Source: JBDKGV01 sp039798005
GTDB lineage: Bacteria; Fibrobacterota; Fibrobacteria; UBA5070
Assembly (NCBI GenBank): GCA_039798005.1
Contig: JBDKGV010000007.1
Location: forward strand, 1-31,055
Direction of reading: 5' to 3'
DNA length: 31,055 nt
Made by a program: the position numbers and the translations under genes. This document shows positions 22,836 through 30,783 of the stretch, one piece after another (within the stretch, counting starts at the first letter, position 1; every line of letters starts with the position of its first letter). Under the pieces are notes generated by a model. The model was not told the DNA's origin, made no database searches, and saw only the letters and a list, made by a program, of their open reading frames with translations.

Positions 22836-25042
22836 ACCTCCGCCTTCCCTTCCTCCTATCTGGCACGGCCCTCGGAGCCCTTCTCATGACATTTGCCCTT
22901 CCCCGCCTTTCCTTCGGTTCTCCCCCGTATGTGCAGAAGGGCGCACGTTCCGCGCACTACGAGCTCGTGAAGCTGGTGGACGGCGAGATCTATGGGGTCT
23001 TTGCCGTCGAGGGGCTGTCCGGCTTCGTGGTCGCTGCCCATTACAACTTCTGGCGCTTCGATGCACAAGGGCGGTTGGTGGACTTCAGCAGCCGCACCGA
23101 TGTGGGCCCCCACGGCGAGAGCTTCAAGATCTTGCAGAAGGACTCCGCTGCTCCATGGCAGGCCTTCCGTAGCGATTGGCTCCTCACGGGCGATCCTGCG
23201 CTCAAGGAAATTCCTATCGAGCCGCTGCCGCCGGAAGACAGCGCAAGGCTGTTGCAGGAACTGGGCAAGGCCGAGCATTTCTTCGAAGTGGTCGGAGGGG
23301 GCATCGAGAAAGGCTGGTGCCACGGCTTCGCCGTGAAGAACGACGGGCGTTGGCGGGTTCTCGACCTGAGCCGCTGGGAAGAGAAGAAGCGCATCAACCT
23401 CCCGTACACCAAGAAGAAAACCGAGGATCGTGGGAACAGGCTGTGGACGACCTGCAGCTGGGATCGCTTGAAAACCGAGCCCCCGTGCGTCCTGGACCGC
23501 GGCACCGCCTTCTGGGCCGGCGATTCCCTCTCGCCGCTGTCGCTCACGGGCTTCTCGCGCCGCAGCATCGGCTACGACGAAGGCTTCGGGGCGTGGCTCT
23601 TCTGGAATACCTTCGGCTGGATCCTGTTCGCAGGGTACGGTGGTCGCCCTCCTTCGGCCTACTGGAACGGCGTTTCGACCTTCTCGCTGCACCAGGGCAA
23701 CGAAGAGCTTCGTTTTCGGGCCAGCGCGTTCAAGGCGATGTGGACCCTGAATCCACCCAATGCCGCCAACCTGAGGGTCCTGGATTTTCCTGGCGGCGTG
23801 CGTCTTTTGCGGGTGGTGGAGCCTGGCAAGGAGCACGACATCTTCAATGAACGCTACGCGGGTTCGGGCGATCGGGCCCACGACGAAGTGGGTCTCTACA
23901 TGGTGCGGGAGATCCCCGCACCCCCAGCCAATGCTCTCCAAGGCCACTGGCTTCCTGCCGTGCGCGGCCTCTCCTGGACGCACAGCGGTTACCCGAAGTG
24001 CCAGGTGGACTTCGAGGACGGTTCCCGCCAGCTCTTTGCCGACGTGCCCGATTCGGTCTCGGAAAGCCAGTTCGACATGCCCCGTGGCGGTCGGGTGTTG
24101 CCCCAGCCCTTTCGACAGATTCCGTCCCGATTGCGGCTGCACCTGCCCTTGAGCTACGACAGCTTCGCTCCTTCGATCCCCGTGGCCATCGGAGGGAAGC
24201 GCTGGCTGTTCCTTGCGCGCGAGGCGGATCCCGTGCTGGATGTGGCGCTGGATACGACAGAATTTGTCAAGGCATGGAAGGAACTGGGAGGCGGCGACCT
24301 GAAGCTGGTGGCGGACTTCATCGACCACAAGGAGAGGGTGATCGACGAGGGGGAGAAGCCCGACCATTGGGTGGAGCCCCGACTCCTGCTGGCCAAGGGA
24401 ACAAGGACCGTGGTGCTGAAACGCTGCCGATGGTCGGACCCGAAGCTTGATGGCTTGATGGAAACCAAGCGGCATCATCGATACCTCGACTTCCGCCATT
24501 ATCAGGCGGGGAGGCTTGCGCGCGCCGGCAAGCTGGCCCCCGAGGACTGGATCGAATCGACCCGCGGGCTGATCCGCGAGAATGTGTCCAAAGAGTATGG
24601 CCCGTGGCTGATCCAGCAGGCAAACGACCTCCTGAACGGCCTTTCCAAGTCGAACGACGCGAAGACGGGCCATCACCTGATCGACTTCTGGATGGATGAA
24701 TTGTTTCCAGTGCTCCACGACGATGCGAATGCGGAATTCCTCAAGGCAAGCGAGATCCTGACCAGCAACAGTTTGGGGAACTCGCTGAACTGGAACGACA
24801 CGGCCCTGACCGCACGCATCCTTGCCAAGCTCGTGAACCCGAACCAGGAAGCGATCCGGCACGGGACCTTGCACTTCAACCTGGCCTGCCACCACTCGCG
24901 CCAGAAGGACAAGCCCGCGATGCTCGCCTCGATCCGCCGAGGTCTCCAGCGCGGCAAGCACGCTTACGAATACCGCAACGATCCCGACTTCGCGCCGTGG
25001 CTCAAGGATCCGGACTTCCTGAAGGTCTTGGAGGGGAAGTGA
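22832..25042 (+). CDS. Large exported protein of unknown family, tandem paralogue 2, TTG start
   Basis: 736 residues. The start is TTG at 22832, overlapping the previous stop as TTGA. It parallels the first paralogue's TTG start and gives a matching signal peptide (FLLSGTALGALLMTFALP). It is collinear with paralogue 1: PYVQKGARSAHYELVKLVDG, GFGAWLFWNTFGWI, RVLPQPFRQIPSRLRLHLPL, ILTSNSLGNSLNWNDTA and a TPR-like end (HFNLACHHSRQKDKPAMLAS, then NDPDFAPWLKDPDFLKVL). The pair clearly arose by tandem duplication and has diverged considerably, which suggests both copies are kept for different jobs. No catalytic motif was found. It holds two copies of the dispersed motif, one of them absent from paralogue 1. 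Confidence 0.85.
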   Translation: MNLRLPFLLSGTALGALLMTFALPRLSFGSPPYVQKGARSAHYELVKLVDGEIYGVFAVEGLSGFVVAAHYNFWRFDAQGRLVDFSSRTDVGPHGESFKILQKDSAAPWQAFRSDWLLTGDPALKEIPIEPLPPEDSARLLQELGKAEHFFEVVGGGIEKGWCHGFAVKNDGRWRVLDLSRWEEKKRINLPYTKKKTEDRGNRLWTTCSWDRLKTEPPCVLDRGTAFWAGDSLSPLSLTGFSRRSIGYDEGFGAWLFWNTFGWILFAGYGGRPPSAYWNGVSTFSLHQGNEELRFRASAFKAMWTLNPPNAANLRVLDFPGGVRLLRVVEPGKEHDIFNERYAGSGDRAHDEVGLYMVREIPAPPANALQGHWLPAVRGLSWTHSGYPKCQVDFEDGSRQLFADVPDSVSESQFDMPRGGRVLPQPFRQIPSRLRLHLPLSYDSFAPSIPVAIGGKRWLFLAREADPVLDVALDTTEFVKAWKELGGGDLKLVADFIDHKERVIDEGEKPDHWVEPRLLLAKGTRTVVLKRCRWSDPKLDGLMETKRHHRYLDFRHYQAGRLARAGKLAPEDWIESTRGLIRENVSKEYGPWLIQQANDLLNGLSKSNDAKTGHHLIDFWMDELFPVLHDDANAEFLKASEILTSNSLGNSLNWNDTALTARILAKLVNPNQEAIRHGTLHFNLACHHSRQKDKPAMLASIRRGLQRGKHAYEYRNDPDFAPWLKDPDFLKVLEGK
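24114..24126. repeat. Dispersed motif copy GACA-GATTC-CGTC (one arm mismatch) in paralogue 2
   Basis: Read as CGA CAG ATT CCG TCC (R-Q-I-P-S), at the site matching the copy in paralogue 1. Because the peptide QIPS is also shared, protein constraint could explain this pair. Confidence 0.6.
24256..24268. repeat. Dispersed motif copy GACA-GAATT-TGTC, present only in paralogue 2
   Basis: Exact arms and the closest copy to the consensus. It is read as ACG ACA GAA TTT GTC AAG (T-T-E-F-V-K). Paralogue 1 has AGG GCC GAA TTC GCC AAG (R-A-E-F-A-K) at the same place: no insertion, four base differences over the 13-mer. Confidence 0.8.
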
Positions 25043-25127
25043 GGTGCCTGACCTGGCATTGTCGGATGCCGAGCCTGACAACACACTTGAAAGCAAGGAA
25101 TCGTCATGACACCCGTGTCGCTTGTCG

Positions 25128-25397
25128 ATGCCTTCGTCGGCTAATCCCCGATGCAAGCTTGTGTACCGCAATCCCGAGGATACAACCCTTTGCCACGCCG
25201 TCTTCGCGCCGACCACGCAGGGCTGGACCTGCTTCGAGACGGCCTCCGGCTACCTTGCCGCGATCGACATGGACCATGATGTGCTCAATCCTGAGAGCCT
25301 CATCCCTTGCTTGGAGGAAATCATGGGCGCAGAGACGCTGAGGTCTCGAACAAACCACCCACCGCAAGCTGCGAGGAATCAGATCCGAAGAGATTGA
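25128..25397 (+). CDS. Small hypothetical protein, possibly the body of a frameshifted gene
   Basis: 89 residues with protein-like composition: CKLVYRNPEDTTLCHAVFAP, then GWTCFETASGYLAAIDMDHD, then LIPCLEEIMGAETLRSR. There is no ribosome site near its ATG. A better start, ATG at 25106 with AAGGAA just before it, opens a different frame (MTPVSLVDAFVG) that stops at 25144. The two could be one gene broken by a single-base shift between about 25128 and 25141. It is not similar to anything I recognise. It may be a decayed gene, or not expressed at all. Confidence 0.35.
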   Translation: MPSSANPRCKLVYRNPEDTTLCHAVFAPTTQGWTCFETASGYLAAIDMDHDVLNPESLIPCLEEIMGAETLRSRTNHPPQAARNQIRRD

Positions 25398-25480
25398 ACC
25401 TATCTGGCAATGCGTCTGAAGCTCCATTGCACCGCGCCTCCACGGATCATGGAAGCGAATCTTGTCGCGCAAAAACGACA

Positions 25481-25509
25481 TTGACTTTGAGACTTAATAT
25501 CGATACGTT
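25481..25509 (+). promoter_or_regulatory. Candidate sigma-70 promoter for the T9SS-tail protein gene
   Basis: TTGACT at 25481-25486 and TACGTT at 25504-25509, 17 bp apart, in an AT-rich stretch. The start codon at 25585 is about 70 bases downstream of the expected start, with AAAGGG five bases before it. Confidence 0.35.
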
Positions 25510-25584
25510 TGTCACATACCGTCCAATTCGGCAACGCGTTCAAACTGAACGGATAAATCCAACAAACGAAAGCAAAGGGCAACA

Positions 25585-27123
25585 ATGCACCCTTGGAAGC
25601 CAACGATGGCCAAACTGATGAGCGGAATCGCCTTGGCCGTGGCATGCCTGTGCAAGGGTTCCCATGCGCTCTCGGTGCCTGTGGATCCATGGCCCCTATA
25701 CTACCCATACCAGGCATTTACCGACTCCTTGCCCATCCATACCTACACGGACTGGATCAATTCATCCTCGACCTCGATGGCTCTTGGGGAAGAACGCGAC
25801 GTCCATGTGGTCCTGGTCGTGGCCACGGACTCCCTGCATCCGAAAATGCGGCTGGAATACATCCGGTATTTTCCCGACAAGGACAGTCTCGCCCAACGGC
25901 AGATTCTTTACACGGCAACGGATTCGCAAGAGATCTATTCCCCGGACATCGCAATCGGGAAGGGCAACAAGCCCATGGTCACGTTCCTCCTGGACCGGGG
26001 ATGCACCAACTGCTCCTTCTTGGCGACCGGCGGAATCGCTGTCATGAGCGTGGATCCCGCGACCGGTGCCGTCCTGCAGGTCTCGACGAATCCTTTGGAT
26101 CCGCGCAGCACGACTCGCACGCCATTCAACATGGAGGGATCCCGACCCAAGGTCGCCTGGATCGGGAACGTCCCTACGATCCTGTATGACGCAAGAGGGG
26201 TGACAGGAAGCAACTTCCTTGCCGCCGCCGTGCCTGGATCCGGAGGCTGGACGCTTCGCAAGGCTTTTGACTTCAGTCCGGATGGAAGCCTGTACTCATC
26301 GTTCACCGTGGTGCGAAACGCGAAAACGCTCAGCGTCGGGGCGAAAATGAACAGCTCAGCCAATGCCCAGTGCATATTCCAGGAAGGAGGCAAGCGGTTC
26401 TGCACGCCCACGGAATACAACGGGTTCCTTCGCAACGACGATCCGTCCATCGCTGAGGATTCCAACGGAGTCGTCCATCTGTTCTGGCAGGACGACAAGG
26501 TGGTGGCGGCTTCCGGAAGCGCCAAGGATTCCGGGGGAATGCGGGAGCTGCTTTGGAATCCAGCCGACAATTCGACTCGAGTCCTGACCTACGGCCGGTG
26601 GTCGGGCTCATTCTTTCCCATGGTGACCGGCTACGATCGCAAGACGGGCTTGACGTCCTTCCTGCATCAAGCATTAGGTGGTACCGGGGCGACGTTGTAC
26701 ACCAAAAAAATCGGGAACGACACGCTATTCACCCACTACGTCCCGAGGCTCGGCTATGCGGAGGGCGATGTGGCCTTGGAGATCCGGGACAGCTTGGTTG
26801 TCTTGGCGACGATCAGGGCTTCTCGACTTTTCATCACATCGATCACGGACAGCGTGCGGTTCGTCCCGCCAACAGCGATCAAGCAGGTCGCTGGAGAGGG
26901 ACGGCAGCTTCAAGCCATGGGTCGCAACCTGAAGATTCCCCAGCTTGAGCACGGTGCCGAACTGTCGATCCAGGACACTCAAGGCAAGATCGTGTGGAAG
27001 AGGACGCTTGACGCAGGGAATGCGCGACATGTTGCCATCCCATCCCAGGCGCGCGGCTTCCTGGTCGCAAGCTTGCGCGACGCATCGGGCCTCCATTTCA
27101 CAACCAAGCTCCTGATCCCTTGA
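25585..27123 (+). CDS. Secreted protein with T9SS-like C-terminal sorting tail
   Basis: 512 residues. The signal peptide is MHPWKPTMAKLMSGIALAVA with cleavage probably near HALS. The central 400 residues are beta-rich with repeating strand/turn units (DPSIAEDSNGVVHLFWQDDK, PMVTFLLDRG, RPKVAWIGNVPTILYDARG) reminiscent of a beta-propeller, but I do not recognise the family. The last 70 residues look like the Por/T9SS type A sorting domain: an LEHGAELSIQDTQGKIVWKR stretch, a middle glycine/asparagine turn, then RGFLVASLRDASGLHFTTKL ending in LIP. The domain is known to direct proteins across the outer membrane in Bacteroidota and is annotated in Fibrobacterota. It precedes the next gene by 44 bp and may share a transcript with it. 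Confidence 0.8.
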   Translation: MHPWKPTMAKLMSGIALAVACLCKGSHALSVPVDPWPLYYPYQAFTDSLPIHTYTDWINSSSTSMALGEERDVHVVLVVATDSLHPKMRLEYIRYFPDKDSLAQRQILYTATDSQEIYSPDIAIGKGNKPMVTFLLDRGCTNCSFLATGGIAVMSVDPATGAVLQVSTNPLDPRSTTRTPFNMEGSRPKVAWIGNVPTILYDARGVTGSNFLAAAVPGSGGWTLRKAFDFSPDGSLYSSFTVVRNAKTLSVGAKMNSSANAQCIFQEGGKRFCTPTEYNGFLRNDDPSIAEDSNGVVHLFWQDDKVVAASGSAKDSGGMRELLWNPADNSTRVLTYGRWSGSFFPMVTGYDRKTGLTSFLHQALGGTGATLYTKKIGNDTLFTHYVPRLGYAEGDVALEIRDSLVVLATIRASRLFITSITDSVRFVPPTAIKQVAGEGRQLQAMGRNLKIPQLEHGAELSIQDTQGKIVWKRTLDAGNARHVAIPSQARGFLVASLRDASGLHFTTKLLIP

Positions 27124-27167
27124 TTCCGATGGTTGACTCCCATTCCATTCACCTTCGAGGTATTCAC

Positions 27168-29303
27168 ATGCGTTCAATCCAATACAGCGCACTGACCCTG
27201 GTTGCAATTTGTTCCGGTGTCGCGGCTGCGCAGAGCATTGTCGCCTCGGGCAAGCTGCTGGACACGAAAAACAAGGGCATTCCCAATGTGATCGTCCAGC
27301 TCAAAGGCACTGATGTTCGAGACACCACCGATGCACTTGGTGCTTGGGCACTGATCAGTCAGACCCCGACGAGAATCGCCGATGGCTCGACCGGTCAACG
27401 AGTGACGAGAGCACTGCTCGACGCATCCTCCTTGCGTCTTCAACTTGCCCGGCCGGGGATGGTCGATGCATGGATCGTGGGGCTGGACGGTGCCCGGCTT
27501 TGGTCCGTGACAAAGTCGTTGCCCTCTGGTGAGACGCGCCTCTCGCACCCGCCGATTACGGTCTTGGGTGTGCTTTACGTCCGCAGTGGCGACCAGGAAA
27601 TCCGCCAGGACTGGAACCCCGTCTCGGGGAGCAACGGCTTCTCGAGCGCGAGCGCGCTCCGGAGTGCCGCACGAGGCTCTGCGACGGGAACCATCCAATT
27701 CCTGACGCTTTCAGGCGAGCTGATCTCGGAAAGCCCCGCACCGGCTCCGGGCGGGACCCTGAACAAGTCCTTCGCGACCTTTCCCGTTTACGGAAGGTTC
27801 CACAACGGGGACTCGGCTTACGTGATCGACTCGAGCAAGGGCACGATCAAGTACGTCGCCCCCAAGGTCATGGTGGATTGGGTACCCGTAGCAGTCAAAG
27901 GACGCATGCATTCCGGATCGACGACCGTCGCGGTGGATCTTGCCTACGATCCGAAGACATTGTCGTATTCGGGTACGTTCCTCAATCCCGCACCGGCCAC
28001 GAAGAGCTGGACCAGTCAGGTCCTGGTGCTGGACAAGTCCGGGCATGTGACGGGAATCGACAGCTTGGAGTGGAACGCTTCGTTCGTGAGCGCCGTCGCC
28101 ATGGAAGGCATCAACTATTGGAACGCGATGCCGGTCATCACGAAGTCCGCATGGTTCAACGGATACATGGGGGTCTCAAACCCTGCAATGACGATCCGGG
28201 ACGACTATCGCATGTATCCATTCTGCTCGGACACCCGCTCCTCCCATTTTCGTGGCGGTCTTTCCGCGGCCCAGTACATTCCCTACCTGAAATACGAGAT
28301 GTCCTTCGCGGGCGGTCCATGGACCCCGTTCGAGAAGCTCCCTGCCGACAGCGGCACGCCATCCTTCAAGCTGTTCCACATCCGGATGCCCGATACCGCG
28401 GGGTCCTACGTCTTCGCCACGCGCTGCACCGATGACGACTCCAACGTGGTGAGTGCAATCGACACCTTGCGCCCGATCAAGGACCCACCGAACATCAGCC
28501 TCGACTTCGACCACAGCCGGGTCTACACGGTCAAGGATGCCATTCCATTGTCGGGAAGCTGCTCCGATGCGAATGGTGGGATCATCCATTCCGAGTGGAG
28601 GCTGGACGGCGGGGTTTGGAACGCGATTCCTCAGGGAATTTCCTCGTTTGCTGACATTCGTGTCCTTGCGCCCAAGATCGGCGGTACAGCGAACATCGAA
28701 GTCCGCTGTACGGATGACGATTCCAACCAGGTCTCGGCGATCGCATCGGTACCCGTACTTCAGGACGCTCCGGTCGCGCGGCTGTATGGCGTGTCGGGGT
28801 GGTCGCCGCTCCTGGATTCCACTGCGGCCCCGATCACAAAGAGGAACATCCTGGGAGGTTGCCACGATTCGCTGGGTCGCATCACCCGGTCATGGATCGT
28901 GTACAACGGGGATACCGGCACCATCCACAGCGGCTACAGTCCCGACGGGACCTATGATCGATACGACCCGGAGCGCAAGTTGTCCGCTGGATTCTACATC
29001 CTTCGCGCCAACAGGACGGTGCTGGGACATCCTTGGGGAAGGGCGTATGCAGGGGATTCCACGATCGAGTTGACCGCGACGGAATATTCCGAGAGCTTCA
29101 ACGCACAGATCGACAATCCGGTCGAATTGATCCAAGTCCAGGGCGGCAGCGTCTGGGCCCCGGATGAAGTGCGCGCGATGGAGGTGGGTTGCGAGGACGA
29201 TGACGGGAACATCACCCGGGCTCATATGGTGATGAACGCCTCGAAGGGATACGATCCCAACGTCAATCCATATCCGTGGAGCACCGTCCTGACGCCCAAA
29301 TAG
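27168..29303 (+). CDS. Large secreted protein with carboxypeptidase-regulatory-like N-terminus and repeated CxD-type modules
   Basis: The start at 27168, seven bases after CGAGG, gives 711 residues beginning with a signal peptide (MRSIQYSALTLVAICSGVAA). An ATG at 27120 would place 16 hydrophilic residues first. Residues about 25-60 (SGKLLDTKNKGIPNVIVQLK, then TTDALGAWAL) form a CarboxypepD_reg-like module like the one at 18408. The second half has repeated Ig-like segments marked by CTDDDSNVVSAI, CSDANGGI, CTDDDSNQVSAI, CHDSLGRI and CEDDDGNITRA, each about 60-100 residues apart. The acidic DDD/DxN loops suggest calcium binding, an inference. There is no T9SS-like tail (it ends STVLTPK). The function is unknown; a cell-surface or polymer-binding role fits the context. 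Confidence 0.85.
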   Translation: MRSIQYSALTLVAICSGVAAAQSIVASGKLLDTKNKGIPNVIVQLKGTDVRDTTDALGAWALISQTPTRIADGSTGQRVTRALLDASSLRLQLARPGMVDAWIVGLDGARLWSVTKSLPSGETRLSHPPITVLGVLYVRSGDQEIRQDWNPVSGSNGFSSASALRSAARGSATGTIQFLTLSGELISESPAPAPGGTLNKSFATFPVYGRFHNGDSAYVIDSSKGTIKYVAPKVMVDWVPVAVKGRMHSGSTTVAVDLAYDPKTLSYSGTFLNPAPATKSWTSQVLVLDKSGHVTGIDSLEWNASFVSAVAMEGINYWNAMPVITKSAWFNGYMGVSNPAMTIRDDYRMYPFCSDTRSSHFRGGLSAAQYIPYLKYEMSFAGGPWTPFEKLPADSGTPSFKLFHIRMPDTAGSYVFATRCTDDDSNVVSAIDTLRPIKDPPNISLDFDHSRVYTVKDAIPLSGSCSDANGGIIHSEWRLDGGVWNAIPQGISSFADIRVLAPKIGGTANIEVRCTDDDSNQVSAIASVPVLQDAPVARLYGVSGWSPLLDSTAAPITKRNILGGCHDSLGRITRSWIVYNGDTGTIHSGYSPDGTYDRYDPERKLSAGFYILRANRTVLGHPWGRAYAGDSTIELTATEYSESFNAQIDNPVELIQVQGGSVWAPDEVRAMEVGCEDDDGNITRAHMVMNASKGYDPNVNPYPWSTVLTPK

Positions 29304-29326
29304 CCGGGAATAGTCCAGGCACAGGG

Positions 29327-29360
29327 CCGCCATGCGGATTCGATGCGTTCTGCATGGCGG
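29327..29360. terminator. 9-bp perfect hairpin after the CxD-repeat gene (terminator-like, no T-run)
   Basis: CCGCCATGC (29327-29335) and GCATGGCGG (29352-29360) are exact complements around 16 bases, 24 bp after the stop at 29303. A second hairpin, CCGGCA-CGGA-TGCCGG, follows at 29365-29380. Their position suggests transcript end or 3' protection. The lack of a T-run leaves the terminator call uncertain. Confidence 0.45.
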
Positions 29361-29444
29361 GATCCCGGCACGGATGCCGGACACCACGAACATCCACATC
29401 ACCCGGCCCCCTCCGGACACCGTTCCCGCACCTCCCGGCATCCC

Positions 29445-29472
29445 TTGCCCCGGGTGCCTGATCCCGGATAAT
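29445..29472 (+). promoter_or_regulatory. Candidate sigma-70 promoter of the decarboxylase-SMR operon
   Basis: TTGCCC at 29445-29450 and GATAAT at 29467-29472, 16 bp apart. The -10 matches the consensus in five of six bases. The start would fall near 29480, upstream of the dispersed motif at 29505. Confidence 0.4.
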
Positions 29473-29504
29473 CCGCTCCCCGGATCGAAAATGAACGGAC
29501 AAAG

Positions 29505-29517
29505 GACAAAATCTGTC
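29505..29517. repeat. Dispersed motif copy GACA-AAATC-TGTC in the decarboxylase leader
   Basis: Exact arms, outside coding sequence, about 80 bp before the decarboxylase start. On the other strand it reads GACAGATTTTGTC. Confidence 0.8.
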
Positions 29518-29538
29518 TAAATTGCCGTTGCGCACCAT

Positions 29539-29557
29539 CCCCTCCCCCGAGGAGGGG
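29539..29557 (+). promoter_or_regulatory. G/C hairpin in the decarboxylase leader
   Basis: CCCCTCC and GGAGGGG pair around CCCGA, 38 bp before the start codon and 26 bp before the ribosome site AAGGA (29584-29588). It is followed by non-T sequence, so it is not a standard terminator. A role in leader control is possible. Confidence 0.4.
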
Positions 29558-29595
29558 GACGGCTCGCGCGTACCGCAACCCGCAAGGATCCGCCA

Positions 29596-30783
29596 ATGGC
29601 CAATCGAACCGATTATCACGGTGACGACGCATGGGAAGGTTTCGTGAACCGTTCCCGCGACCTCCCCACGCCTCACCTGCTCGTGAACCTCGACATCGTC
29701 CGCGACAACCACCGCAAGCTCGGAGAGAACTTCCCGTTCGCAAGGATCTACTACGCGGTCAAGGCGAACCCCGCGACCCAGGTCATCCGCCTGATCGACC
29801 GGCTCGGGTCCTGCTTCGACATCGCCTCCATCCACGAGCTGGACCGCGTCCTGGAGCAGGGAGTCGACCCGGGGCGGGTCTCGTTCGGGAACACGATCAA
29901 GAAGGCCTCCGACATCGCCCTTGCGTGGAGCAAGGGGGTGCGCATGTTCGCCACCGACTGCCTTTCCGACCTGGAGAACATCGCCCGCCACGCTCCCGGA
30001 TCCAAGGTGTACGTGAGGATCCTGGTCGACGGCTCGGACACCGCCGACTGGCCCCTTTCCCGCAAGTTCGGATGCCACCCCGACAAGGCCGTCCAACTGC
30101 ATGTCAAGGCCGTCGAGCTCGGCCTCGACCCCTACGGGATCTCGTTCCATGTCGGCTCGCAGCAGCGCGACATCTCCCAGTGGATGAGCGCCATCTGGAA
30201 GGTGCGCGACGTCTTCGACGAGCTGGCGGCCAAGGGCATCCGGCTGCGGATGATCAACATGGGCGGCGGGTTCCCCGCACGCTACTGCGGCAAGACGCCG
30301 CCGCTCTCCGTCTACGCGTTCCGCATCCGGGGCTACCTGGAGCACGCCTTCGGCGTCGGCTCCATTCCCGAGATCATCCTGGAACCCGGGCGCAGCATGG
30401 TCGCCGAGTCGGGGATCCTGGCCAGCGAAGTCATCATGGTGGCGCGCAAGAACGTCGACGACCCGCACCGCTGGGCCTACATCGACGCCGGCAAGTTCAA
30501 CGGACTCATCGAGACCCTCGATGAATCGATCAAGTACCCGATCGTCGCCGGCTCCTCCCCGGAACAGGAGAGCGAGGTCGAACCCTTCATCCTGGCCGGT
30601 CCCACCTGCGACAGCATGGACGTGCTCTACGAGAAGCAACCGTACTCCCTGCCGCGCGGACTCGCCTCGGGGGACCGGCTGTACTGGCTTTCGACCGGCG
30701 CCTACACGACCTCCTACGCCTCGGTGGAGTTCAACGGATTCCCACCCATTCCGGCCCACTTCTTCGGGGAGGAGATCGCATGA
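29596..30783 (+). CDS. Fold-III PLP-dependent ornithine/lysine-type decarboxylase
   Basis: 395 residues, the usual length for the eukaryotic-type (alanine racemase-fold) ornithine decarboxylases found in many bacteria. The PLP lysine is K56 in YAVKANP. Further landmarks are DIASIHELDRVL, GISFHVGSQQRD (histidine stacking on PLP), the phosphate loop NMGGGFPARY, EPGRSMVAE, and the catalytic C338 in GPTCDSMDV. It would decarboxylate ornithine to putrescine, or lysine to cadaverine; substrate choice cannot be fixed from sequence by eye. Meso-diaminopimelate decarboxylase is less likely because of the CDSMD and HVGSQQ forms. AAGGA lies seven bases before the ATG. The stop overlaps the exporter start as ATGA, which suggests that a polyamine product is exported or exchanged. 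Confidence 0.92.
   Translation: MANRTDYHGDDAWEGFVNRSRDLPTPHLLVNLDIVRDNHRKLGENFPFARIYYAVKANPATQVIRLIDRLGSCFDIASIHELDRVLEQGVDPGRVSFGNTIKKASDIALAWSKGVRMFATDCLSDLENIARHAPGSKVYVRILVDGSDTADWPLSRKFGCHPDKAVQLHVKAVELGLDPYGISFHVGSQQRDISQWMSAIWKVRDVFDELAAKGIRLRMINMGGGFPARYCGKTPPLSVYAFRIRGYLEHAFGVGSIPEIILEPGRSMVAESGILASEVIMVARKNVDDPHRWAYIDAGKFNGLIETLDESIKYPIVAGSSPEQESEVEPFILAGPTCDSMDVLYEKQPYSLPRGLASGDRLYWLSTGAYTTSYASVEFNGFPPIPAHFFGEEIA

Larger units (their letters stand above)
25043..25584. other. 542-bp region after the exported-protein operon
   Basis: Contains one doubtful small open frame (25128-25397) and a candidate promoter (25481-25509) for the next gene. The last 150 bases are noticeably AT-richer than the genes around. 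No strong hairpin with a T-run was found for termination of the upstream operon. Confidence 0.5.

Noticed and set aside
22856..25216. A 786-codon minus-strand open frame opposite paralogue 2
   Set aside because: It is antisense to a gene whose protein aligns with its neighbour. The composition is shadow-like, and no start with a ribosome site was seen.
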